DNA of 64,000 bases, taken from the NCBI GenBank assembly GCA_963170755.1, contig OY720678.1:85871743-85935742 (forward strand). Reading direction: 5' to 3'. A program made the translations under genes and the position numbers. Positions 36,422-46,990 of this stretch are shown here, one piece after another; the stretch's first letter is position 1; each line of letters starts with the position of its first letter. The notes under the pieces are model-generated. The model saw only the letters and a list, made by a program, of their open reading frames with translations. It searched no databases and was not told the DNA's origin. This DNA is from Amphimallon solstitiale. Lineage: Eukaryota > Arthropoda > Insecta > Coleoptera > Scarabaeidae.

Positions 36422-37448
36422 ATGCTGAATCAAGTATCTGTTGAGGCTTTGTATTCAGCAACGTATGTCGAAAATTACTTAGATTGCGTTGAAAACTTGC
36501 CAGATGAATTACAGCGTCTAATTTCTAGAATGAGAGAATTGGATGTCTATTATTTAGGTAATATTAACATTTACTGCGATTACAATAATCCAGAACCGTA
36601 TTTATTTCAGCTCGGGTTAGGGAACTTGAAAATCAGACGCAAATATGGAAAAACACTGGCAATGAACATTCAGGAAAGAAAGCCCGTGCAGCTTTGAGAA
36701 TGCAACAGGCTCTCATCGCAGCTCAAGAACTAGGTGATGAGAAGATGAGTATTTTACAAAACATACATGACAAGATTGAGATGAAAACGAGGCTACTTGA
36801 CCAAGATTTCAAAAACTTAGACTTTGGAAAAGATGAAACTACACCAGCTGACAATAAAGAACAACAACCACCAGTAAATAATACTTCCACTAGCACAGCC
36901 TTACCTAACAATGAAAGACCCACTAAAAGAGCTAGAAGAACTAGACAGGATACCTTTTCTGGGCTTGAATCAAATCACAATGATAATTCAGCTGATCATG
37001 TATTAAGGAGTCAAGTTTCTAATAACACAAGCATACAGAAGAAAACTACTTCAGGTATAGGTATATTATGTCCATTCAAAAGTATTATTCATATAATAAA
37101 AGTATTTTAGCAGGGACAGGTAAGAAAAAGAAGAGAAAATCTAGGCAGTCCAACCAAACTGCTCAACGTGAAGAATCTCCACCACGGGAGGAGGAAGCAG
37201 CCATTGATCCTGATGAACCAACATATTGTTTATGTGATCAAATATCTTTCGGTGAAATGATAATGTGTGATAATGATTTATGTCCTATTGAATGGTTCCA
37301 TTTCTCATGTGTCAATTTAACAACTAAACCAAAAGGTAAATGGTATTGCCCTAAATGTCGTGGTGATAGACCCAATGTTATGAAGCCTAAAGCACAATTC
37401 TTAAGAGAATTAGAAAAATATAATAAGGAGAAGGAAGAAAAGACATAA
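36422..37448 (+). CDS. ING1: Inhibitor of growth protein (ING1/ING2 type), complete, 305 aa
   Basis: Exons 36422-36557, 36611-37054 and 37111-37448 (918 nt). The introns are only 53 and 56 bp, and the joined frame is open to TAA. The N-terminal ING domain reads ALYSATYVENYLDCVENLPD, then MRELDVYYL, RVRELENQTQIW and ALIAAQELGDEKM. A Ser/Asn-rich basic linker (RPTKRARRTRQ, then GKKKKRKSRQ, a nuclear localisation signal) follows. The C-terminal PHD finger (about residues 230-278: YCLC, MIMCDN, CPIEWFHFSCV, GKWYCPKC) has the full C4HC3 set and the W that lines the H3K4me3 pocket. ING1/2 proteins bring Sin3-HDAC complexes to H3K4me3 chromatin. The third acceptor is a TAGCAG tandem (NAGNAG), so 37111 or 37114 may be used, adding or dropping one Ala. 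An AATAAA lies 3 bp past the stop (37451). ING1 rather than ING2 is a tentative choice. Confidence 0.93.
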
Positions 37449-38328
37449 GCAATAAATATGGGAAATATAATGAAAGAAAGTATGTTCTTAATATGTAATA
37501 ACTAATAATATATGATTATTTACTTTATATTAATGATGTCTACTTATTGTAATTTTAATGTATTTAATACATAATAAATGACAAAATGTAAATTTAATAT
37601 ATACAATGATGTTTTAAGTACATGTTATTATTAATTAAGAACCAATTAATATTTTACCTATAAAATATTTAGTATCATTTGTATAAAATGCAAATTAAAG
37701 AAATACCATGAACCTTTTCGTTATTGCATGAAATAATAAAACCATGTTAAATACAAATATACTAATTAAAAGCACTTCAATTCATATTAATTATTATGTT
37801 TAATTTTAAGTAAACGTATAATTGTAAAGTAATGTAAAAACACCCAGCACAAATTATAGAGAACAGACAATTCTTAACTTAAAAACTATGAACATTCTAT
37901 TTATAATTGATGGTCTTCAAAAATAATTTCAAATATAGTTTTTCCATGATTGGAAGATATTTTCAATACACAATCATTTTTTGTATCTGAAATATGCAAA
38001 CGTCACTTAGCGAAAAGAAAGAACTCTACCTTTAAACCGCCTATATGGAATTTCAGCATAATCATTGTTTACGTACTCTAAATTAAAAACGCTTAGATTG
38101 AAATATATAAAATTTATATAATTTCCATTCTAAATTCTAACCTGGTTGCCTTGTTTTGAGAATGTCTAATTGCAAACTGCAAAATATATATGCGCCCTCT
38201 TGTCGCTAACTATTAGATTAGACAATAATGGATTGGTTTGATTCGAGATAATAAACATTTCTGTAATTTTTGCTCTTATGCGACATCATACGGCTGAAAT
38301 AAATATCATTCTTGAAAACAAGTATAAA
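37449..38328. other. ING 3' flank
   Basis: Several AATAAA hexamers in the first ~150 bp suit ING polyadenylation. The rest, up to the P-element TSD, is AT-rich without coding signal. Confidence 0.5.
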
Positions 38329-38336
38329 CGTAAACC

Positions 38337-41300
38337 CATATGACTAAACAAATAAGACGCGTCAAAAGGATAGGAAGACAAGAATCGCGTATAAGTGGCG
38401 CCATCTCATGAAGCATATGTATAACACTGCTATTGATCGCGAAAATTATATATCGAAAACTGTAACACATAACTTAAGAGAAAAGCAATGTTAGTAAAAG
38501 AACCTATAGAGTTCACTAACGTTTAAAATAAGGTTTCAGGTTAGAATTTATTATTATTTTATTATTTATTTTAGTTGCAATGTGACGAAATAGGTAAGTT
38601 ATCGCGCTAGTGCTTTCCAATAATTGTTTTCTGGTTTAGACTAAAATTTAATGTAACGCGAAAAGTTAATTATAATTATAGAATCAGTGATTTGAATTGT
38701 CTTACTGTTTTTGCTTGTTTTACTTTTCCATATAAAATGACTGGGAGGAATACACATCACTGTTGCGCACCAAATTGCAAGAATGTATATTATTTATATA
38801 TTACAGATACTTCTTACAGAAATAAACACTTTTTTCAAGTTACTGCAAACAGGGAAATGATTTGGATAGAATCAGTTCGCAAATTTTGTAAAGCTGATTT
38901 TAACCTCCCGAGCAAAAATAGTTTCTTTTGCGAAGACCACTTTGAATTAAAATGTTTTAAAAATACTAAGAAGAATAGTCTCAACAAAAATGCAGTGCCA
39001 ACAATATTTTGTGAATCAAACATTAGCTCAACATCCGTTAATTCTCTTAATGGTAACATTTGCTTGAAAAATACTGTAGAGTCAGTTAAACAGTTTGTTA
39101 GTGAAACATTAAAGAATGCTGAAATTAATAAATGCCAAACATCAGTTTCAGATGATTTTTCAGAACCACCATTTAAAAAGCCAAAATACACTTATTCCAA
39201 ATTGCCATCTGTAAATACCACTGCGAGTACTAGTACTGTTATTGTTGACGACACCATGCCGGATGAAGCAGAATCAAATACTGGTTGTGTAAGTACTTCA
39301 CCTAATACTTCATTTTGTCAAAACTCTACTTTTAAGTCGAATACAAGACAGCAACAAACACTTTTGCAATCTCTCAATGTAAAAAGAGGGTCTCACCTTT
39401 CAAAAGATCTTAAAAAGTTTTATTATTTAGACCGTAAACAAAAAAATCAGATTTTAAAATTAAAAACAAAATTATTAAAGTGTAGAAATAATTTGTTCAA
39501 TGTTCGTAATATCGCTTATTCCAATTTATTCACAAATTTATCTCAACGTATCGATCCTATCGGAGTAAAATTTATTGAATCACAAATTAACAACTGTAAA
39601 AAGAGACGTCCTATATATAACTCAGAAAATAAAGCACTTGCTTTAGCCATTTATAAACGGGGTCCAAGGTGCTATCGATTTTTACAGAAATTTTTCATAC
39701 TACCTTCTAAATCTTCCATTAGAAAATATTTAGGCCAAATACCTTTAGAAGTAGGAATCAATAAAAAATTTTTATCCAAATTATCAGAACGTGTAAAGAA
39801 AATGTATCCAAGGGACCGGGTTTGTTGTTTAGTATTTGATGAAATAGCTTTGTCTGCTGGTTTAAATTATAATATTTCTAAAGATCAAGTAATCGGATAT
39901 GTAGATCTTGGATCTCTGGGTAGACAAAATGAAGTAGCAAATCACGCTTTGGTGTTTTTGGTGCAAGGTATTAGTAAACATTGGAAGCAACCTATTGCAT
40001 ACTATTTTACTAAAGATGTGGTAAAAACACATGATTTAAAAGTGTTATTGCCTGAAATAATTTCAGCTTTACAATCTTGTGGATTAACAGTAATTTGCAC
40101 AGTTTGTGATCAGGGTTCCACTAATAGATCAGCCATCAGACAGTTACTTTTAGACTCGCAAAATAAATCTACTTTTAATGTTAATGGTCAAGAAATTATT
40201 CCTATTTTTGATGTTCCTCATTTATTAAAAAATACCAGAAATGCTTTATATAAATATAATATAAAATTTTCACAGAATAAGACGGCTAAATTTAATCATA
40301 TTGTTCAATGTTATGAAATAGATAAATCGAAACGTTTCCAAGGTTTACGAAAGTTACATGACCATTATTTTGATCTCAGTCGTAGTAACATTAAAATGAA
40401 AGTTAAAATTGCAGCACAAACATTAAGTGCCTCTGTAGCTCATGAGATTGAGTCAATGGTTAGTAATCCCAGTACCGGTATACCTGCTGAGGCTATTCAT
40501 ACAGCAGAATTTGCTAATGATATCAACAATCTTTTTGATAGTTTAAATTCTCGGTTAATTCAATTAAATAAAAATAGTTCTTTAAAATCTTGCGTCACTA
40601 AAAACTCAGGACATATGAAATTTTGGAGTAGCATGTTAGAGAAAATTAATTCTTGGCAATTTGAATCAGTTGAAAATAATAAAATTAAAAACATTCTTCC
40701 TGTAAAATCTGGTTGGATTTTTACGATAAAGGGTATTCAGAAAATTTGGAAAGAATGTTCAGAGAAACATGGCTTCACCTATTTAAGAACGAGATATTTA
40801 AATCAAGACCCTGTAGAAAATTTATTTAGTTCTGTTCGGCAGTGCGGTGGATTCAATGATAACCCAACTCCTTCGCAGTTTATTTCAGCCTTAAAAACAT
40901 GTATTGTTAATAATTTAGTAAGTAACCAAAATAGAGGTTCAAATTGTGAAGAAGACGGGGCAACCCTTTTGGAAAACCTTCAGAAGTTTTTTGTAAACGA
41001 TCCTGAGAGTAGTAGTACTATAAATAATAATAATGAAAATGAAGAATTTAAAAATTTTGTTGTTCCAGTAGTTTTAGAATCAGACATTTCCGATGAAAAA
41101 TTTGATACTCAAGCCGTTGCATATGTTTGTGGATTTTTAATAAAAAAAATTAGATTATCAGAATGTATTTATTGTAAAAAGTGTTTACTAACAGAAAATT
41201 TAGAACCACAACATATTTTAACCATGTTTAAGGAATTTGATGATTCCCGTCGTCTGAACTACGTTACTCGAAATTTGGTAATTTATGTTATTAACATACA

Positions 41301-42556
41301 TGATGCAACAATAAATTTCTTAAACTCATTTGGTCATATCAGTTCATTACGAACAAAATTGTTATCCGTATTAAGTCAAATAGATTTTTCATGGTTTTCA
41401 TGTTCAGAACATTTTCATCAGATTAAAAGTCAATTATTAGATACCTCTTCATTATTAATAATAAGAAAACATTTTGACGATATCAATAGTAATTTTAAAA
41501 GTCACACTCGCAGAAAGGCAATTCAAAGAAAAATGAAAATCCTTTGTCAATCTAAAGTTTGATTAAAGATTGAAAACAATTATTTAAGTATATGCAACCG
41601 TTGTTAATTGTTTTTAGAGTTTATATTTTGTTAATTTGTTTAAAGAATGTTAAATTTTATTTTAAAGTAATGACAGAATATGCATTACTTGGCATATTTA
41701 TCGATTCCATTCGCTTTTATACCGGTTTTGTGCCAAATATATGTTTATTTCGGTGATTATTTACTGAAGAAATTGCGTACATTGTTTTTGATTTTTTAAT
41801 GGATATAAATAGTTTTTTTAAGCAATGGTAGATACATATGTCTACGATTCTACTGATTTTTCTAACTCATACTGTTACTATGAGTACTTACTTAAACTTT
41901 CACTGAAAATAATAATCAGTAGTACATCGTACTGACGAGAACCAATATAGTTCGAAACAAATGTATCTAACAATAATATTTTTCATAAAGACAGATAAAG
42001 GTAAGTATGTTTGTCATATTAATCAATATTAATTACTAGTGATTATATTTTCCTATTTACAACAGAATAAAGCATTTAAAAAACAACTACTGCTTCTTAC
42101 AATTTTTAGTCATTGCTTAAAATGTGAAACCAATTATAGCTAAATGGATATATTAAAAAATTCTATCTCTAATACCATTATTGTGTAACTTATATGAAAT
42201 AAAATTCATTATTTATTGACTACGAAATTTTGTAAAAAATCAGGTCAATTTTTATATTAGAACTTGTATTTTTTTACGAAAATTTGTAGTCAATGATTAT
42301 GAATTTTATCCCATATATATATGTTGTACTATAAAAATTGTGGCATATTTAAATTTACCGCCAACTGCTGGGTATTGAAGATTGTTTGGGAGTGACATCT
42401 ATTGTACAGTTTTTGAGTTATATTTGTCTCAAACCAAAAACGCATAGGGCAATGTAGTTGCTATTTGTTTACATATGGAACGTTAGATGGCGCTAGTTGA
42501 GTCGTGCTTCCCATGAAAGACAGAGAAAAGAATCCTCTTATTTAGTTACTCATATG
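38337..42556 (+). mobile_element. P-superfamily DNA transposon, apparently full-length, 8-bp TSD CGTAAACC
   Basis: Starts CATATGACTAAACAAATAAG; the reverse complement of its right end is CATATGAGTAACTAAATAAG. CGTAAACC is duplicated exactly at 38329-38336 and 42557-42564, as P elements require. Both subterminal regions carry GCGCCATCT (38398-38406; complement at 42485-42494) followed by a CATATGTA-like box. At 4220 bp with one uninterrupted transposase, it looks intact. Confidence 0.93.
38692..41562 (+). CDS. P-element transposase with THAP domain (THAP9-like), intact
   Basis: Intronless ORF of 956 codons from the first ATG. The better start is probably Met16 (38737, MTGRNTHHCCAPNC), which puts the THAP finger at the very N-terminus, as is usual. 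The THAP C2CH set is visible: HHCCAPNCKN, the Trp in MIWIES, SFFCEDHF and the downstream AVPTIF. An acidic/Ser linker and a Lys-rich coiled segment (YYLDRKQKNQILKLKTKLLK) follow. The RNase-H-like core shows VFDEIALSAGLNY (D383), ICTVCDQGSTNRSAIR (D473) and RYLNQDPVENLFSSVRQCGG (D706/E709), plus VPHLLKNTRNAL in the insertion region. THAP9 and P transposases cut and paste DNA in the nucleus. No stop or frameshift is seen. Confidence 0.93.
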   Translation: MNCLTVFACFTFPYKMTGRNTHHCCAPNCKNVYYLYITDTSYRNKHFFQVTANREMIWIESVRKFCKADFNLPSKNSFFCEDHFELKCFKNTKKNSLNKNAVPTIFCESNISSTSVNSLNGNICLKNTVESVKQFVSETLKNAEINKCQTSVSDDFSEPPFKKPKYTYSKLPSVNTTASTSTVIVDDTMPDEAESNTGCVSTSPNTSFCQNSTFKSNTRQQQTLLQSLNVKRGSHLSKDLKKFYYLDRKQKNQILKLKTKLLKCRNNLFNVRNIAYSNLFTNLSQRIDPIGVKFIESQINNCKKRRPIYNSENKALALAIYKRGPRCYRFLQKFFILPSKSSIRKYLGQIPLEVGINKKFLSKLSERVKKMYPRDRVCCLVFDEIALSAGLNYNISKDQVIGYVDLGSLGRQNEVANHALVFLVQGISKHWKQPIAYYFTKDVVKTHDLKVLLPEIISALQSCGLTVICTVCDQGSTNRSAIRQLLLDSQNKSTFNVNGQEIIPIFDVPHLLKNTRNALYKYNIKFSQNKTAKFNHIVQCYEIDKSKRFQGLRKLHDHYFDLSRSNIKMKVKIAAQTLSASVAHEIESMVSNPSTGIPAEAIHTAEFANDINNLFDSLNSRLIQLNKNSSLKSCVTKNSGHMKFWSSMLEKINSWQFESVENNKIKNILPVKSGWIFTIKGIQKIWKECSEKHGFTYLRTRYLNQDPVENLFSSVRQCGGFNDNPTPSQFISALKTCIVNNLVSNQNRGSNCEEDGATLLENLQKFFVNDPESSSTINNNNENEEFKNFVVPVVLESDISDEKFDTQAVAYVCGFLIKKIRLSECIYCKKCLLTENLEPQHILTMFKEFDDSRRLNYVTRNLVIYVINIHDATINFLNSFGHISSLRTKLLSVLSQIDFSWFSCSEHFHQIKSQLLDTSSLLIIRKHFDDINSNFKSHTRRKAIQRKMKILCQSKV

Positions 42557-42564
42557 CGTAAACC

Positions 42565-44135
42565 TACGACAATCACGACAAACTCAAGGACTAATGTGCT
42601 AAGTAGGTAGGTAACCTAAATTATAAAATAATATCTTGGACTCTCACCGATATAGGTACGTAAATATTAAGATATCTTATAGCCAGATATAACTATAATT
42701 CAGATTAGTGGGTTATCCAAGGTAAGTGATTTTTATTTACATTACATGTGTATGGTTTTTTGGCGAGAAGGCATTAGGTACCCTATGATTTTATTAATGA
42801 TGTAATTATAATAGTAAACTGTGACTGTGAGATATTATTGTAATTAGAATAGGTTAGATACCCAGATCAACAAAAATTGTTTTCGGGTGGACTGATATAC
42901 GTAATTGCCTATTGAGTCCGATTCCAGTGTTTCCTCTACACGTAATTGCCTATTGAGTCCGATTTCAGTGTGAAACACAAATAGAAATTTCAAACACTAA
43001 TTCGATCTGCTCAGTTTCGAGCGACTTGAGAACTATGAAAATGAACGGAGAATAAATAATAACGTAAAAATAATTTTAAATAACTTTTATTTTATTGTAC
43101 ATTATTGTATTGTAGGTATATTATTGTAACTTTGGCTCCTTCATCGTTATTTATTCTAACATGGAGTTTCAACAAGTAAAATCCCCGTAAATTAGTTACG
43201 TATGTAATTATAAAATTAATACAATTTGATGTTTATCTTTTGTGAAATATATAAGCAGAAATAGTGGGTAATTACTTATCATGTATCTTCATCCATTAAT
43301 AACCTGCTTTATATGCAATATTACAAGTAAAGAGTCAACAATTTATATTTAATTAGATCACTGACTCATACGTTTAAGCTGAAAATTTTCAACAACAATA
43401 TTTATACCTCTTTGATGCGGTCTATTTACCAAGCAAAGTTAAATATTGACGCAAGAACAAAGTATGTATAAAATAATCCTTATCAGATGTTAAATATGTT
43501 AAGTATCTAATCTAAGTATAGCATATTGCTTACTTATGTGCGTCTGAGAAGAAAACATGCGGCAATATATATCAAACTCTCAAAACTTGATAAGAGTATT
43601 GTTAAAAATAACCGTTTATTAAATCATTTATCAAACACATATAATTAAGGATTACACCGGGGGGATTTTAATTTATTTACTTAATTATGACTAAATATTG
43701 TTTAACATTTCTAGTAAAAAAGTGATATAATAAAAAAGCTATATCTTAATTATTACCAGCATAAAATATATACCTACCTACCCATCTGACTCTGTGTAAT
43801 CTTTTTTCCGAATCATAATTCCTGCGTATTATTATTAATTATTATAATAAATATAAATAGGTACAACCAAACAAATTGTGTAAACATTTTATCAATTATA
43901 GGTATTTGTAGAATATTTTATTCTGTATTATATTTTTTGACGTATATTCTTTTGTTATACCGAATGATGACTAAGGCTGCGTTCACACCCTTTATACAAA
44001 ACAAGTTGTCAACCAAAATGTTTGAAGTACGTCAGCGTCCATTAAATTGCATGGGAATGTTCGATAAAGATGCACACCGATCAAACAATATGTTTTGACA
44101 AACATTTTAAACACATTTCTGGTAAATTCTTAATT
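42565..44135. other. Gene-free stretch with one short tandem duplication
   Basis: AT-rich. ACGTAATTGCCTATTGAGTC occurs at 42899 and again at 42940, a ~32-bp unit with 41-bp spacing. Nothing else recognised. Confidence 0.55.
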
Positions 44136-44900
44136 AATAATCTCTTCTTCTTCTTCGTACGACTAGGATTTCTCCTGTTTGTCTACCTCTAATTCGGTTC
44201 CGATTGTTGTTGATTGTATATTGTCTTGCCATCTCTTTTTTGGTCTTCCTACTGGTCTTCTGCTGTATGGCTTATTGTTTTTAGAGATGTTTGCTAGTTG
44301 GTCTTGTCGTATCCTATCTACGTGTTCGTTCCATTTTTTCTTTCTCGTTTTCACCCATTTGTTGACGTCTTGTATGTTACATTGCTCTCGTATGCTACTG
44401 TTTGTTTGTCTATCTCTTGGTGTCACTCCTGTTATCGATCTTAATACTTTCATTTCCACGTTGTTTATTTTCTGTTTTGTTCCCTTTGTGTCTGCCTTTG
44501 TCTCTACTGCGTATGTTAAAATTGGTCTCACTGTTGTTTTTTATACTTTCAGTCTGCCTTGTGTACTCATAAATTCGTTTCTCCATATGGTTTGTCTCAA
44601 ACAGTTACTCACTTTCATCGCTTTAGTCGCTTGCTTTGTTGCTTCTGTCTTCAAGTTTCTCTCACTGGTGATTTCAACTCCCAGGTAGTTGAATGTCATC
44701 ACCTGTTCTATGCTAATTACCATGCACTTAGTTTTTTCCACTGAAATCTGCATGTTGTATTCTTGTGCCCTAATATTAAATGAGTGGAGTTGTCTTTGCA
44801 GGTCATCTTCGTTACTAGCTACCAATACTGCGTCATCTGCTTAGCATACTATATTAATTTTATGGGATCCCATTCTGTACCTCTCTCTCTTTTTCAGATT
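44136..44900 (-). pseudogene. 5'-truncated LINE, RT C-terminal end
   Basis: Minus strand: ADDAVLVASNEDDLQRQLHS, KTKCMVIS and FNYLGVEI (44845-44541), then RPILTYAVETKADTKGTKQ, NKWVKTRKKKWNEHVDRI and RRPVGRPKKRWQDNI (44531-44163). This covers the RT YADD box through thumb and C-terminus of an insect LINE, with the box itself preceded by a stop (C-stop-ADD) and one frameshift. The 3' end runs into a (GAA)n tail (44138-44156 on the plus strand as TCTTCTTCTTCTTCG), a normal LINE terminus. Confidence 0.85.
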
Positions 44901-45649
44901 TTCTTTAATTAATAATGTGTTAATAAATTTATTTGACATTACTTATAAATGCCAAATGAATATATAATTTAATTTTACATGTTTTATTTAATTTGTATAG
45001 AACAACCTAATAGTTTGTTCAATTTTTGTGCATAATGGCTTCAAATAAATTGTTTGTCAAACATTTTGTATAATTGGTGTGCAGCCACCCAGCCTTTTAT
45101 TCATATGGTATGTGTGGCATACACACTATTTCAATACAGCGGAAGGACCAATGTTATTTGATCTCTGTATATTCAATAAAGATACTTTCATATGTTGAGT
45201 GTGTTTCTTAATTTATTAAAACACAAATTATGTTAGTTGATTTTAAAGGAAATTTCAAAGTGTATACAAGATTTCAATAAAAATATAGGTATTCAACTTG
45301 AAATAATTAGGTTTGTTTTTTTTGGCAAATAACACGTCAAATATTTATCACCCTGTATAAATTATTACAATTCTTATTCCAACACTGGTTAGGGCTAATC
45401 ATCGATTGAGAACGTCGTTAATCGGGAAATTTTAGCTGGTGTTTCGAGTACCTGATAAAAAAACTAAACAGTACCTAATTAAGATTACTTACACATACGC
45501 ATAACCTAAGAATCACACAGCCTTAACTTATATAGTCGTTAATGATGCTGCCAAAATTAATTATGAAGCGGTTGATTTTATTAATACCACCACCGAAATA
45601 TATATATTTTTTTCTTTGTCAACACAAAGATGGGACTTATTAAAAAAGA

Positions 45650-46670
45650 ACGAGGTTAGAAGAGGTTAGTTGTGAAACCACTGTCAGCAACAAGGTGGGA
45701 GAGTCGCATTGATGCAATCAAACCAATTCGATATGAAATTGGTGAAATTTTTAATAGTTTAGTAGAATTAGCTAATGACAAATACAAAGACAGAAAATCT
45801 CGACACCAAGCACAGTGTTTGGCCACGAAACTAAAATAGTTTGTATGTGGTTGGTATGCTCCATTGTAATTTGTTATGATATATTAAGTGACGTGAATGT
45901 AGTAAGCAAAATGTTGCAAAACCCAGAATTGAATTTAAAAACATGCATTGATCAATTAAAAAATTTAACTGATTAAAAGATAGACGTTCAGATACTGGCT
46001 TTACTAATTGTATTAATGAATCAACAAAAATTGCTGAAATAGTTGAAACTGACACTACCTTTCCTAGTATTTTAGGTATACGACATAGAAAAACAAAAGC
46101 GCAATTTCAATTTGAACATTCTGACGAAAGTATTAATGATCAAGAATTAAATTTTAAAATTAATTTTTCTTTGGCTATATTAGATACAACAATAAACTGC
46201 TGAACGACAGATTTAAATTATTAGAAGCGATTAATATAATTTTAATTTTTTATATAATATTAACAATTTAAAAAAACATAGATGGCGAAGAATTACTTTC
46301 ATTTTGCTAGAATCGGCTAACTAAATTGACAGATACAGCTAGAAATGAAAAAATATAGACGCGAACTATATGATGGATGAGGTTAAAGCTTTAAGAAGTA
46401 TTATAAAACCAAATATGAATGTCACACAAATTTTGGAACATATATTAGAAAATAATTTGTGCACTTTTCCGAATACAGTAATTACTTTGCAAATATTACT
46501 TACTTTGACAATATAAGCAGCTACTGCATAGCGATCATTTTCAAAATTAAAAATCATTAAAAACTACAACCATTGCTGTAGAACATGTGATAAGTGAAAG
46601 TTTAGATATCGATAAAATTACTAAAGAATTTTCAGAAATCAAAGCCAGAAGAATATTTTTTTTTATATTT
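45650..46670 (+). pseudogene. Decayed ZMYM1-like hAT transposase, C-terminal half
   Basis: Plus strand: LSATRWESRIDAIKPIRYEI, EIFNSLVELANDKYKDRKSR, LGIRHRKTKAQFQFEHSDES, KINFSLAILDTTIN, NYMMDEVKALRSIIKP, LCTFPNTVITLQILLTL and RSFSKLKIIKNY are in the order found in DUF4371/TTF hAT transposases. The reading needs several frame changes and crosses stops near 45838 and 45975. The zinc finger half is missing, and no TIR or TSD could be paired. Confidence 0.75.
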
Positions 46671-46990
46671 TATTTTTAGCCTTATATTTAATGTCTAACA
46701 TACCTATCCGTTATTTTTATATTTAGTGATTTAAGTTAATAAAATACTTCTATACTTAAAGTCTTATTCTTTCATTACTATTGGACGCTGCTGCTAACAA
46801 TATGTAGTATGGAAGTAAATATGTAATAATTGATCTTTGTTATGTTAATTTAAAAATATATATTAATAAACATAAATACCAAAGTAGGGAATATACATGG
46901 ATTAAGTACATTTAATACCTTAAATTCGTTTTTTCTTTTTTATCTGCATACGTAACCATAAATGTTACTACGTTAAGATAATTAAAACTA

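Noticed and set aside
38835..39191. 118-codon minus-strand ORF
   Set aside because: Antisense shadow of the P-element transposase.
44179..44688. 169-codon plus-strand ORF
   Set aside because: It is the antisense shadow of the LINE reverse-transcriptase relic; its Leu/Phe/Cys-rich residues arise from the opposite strand.
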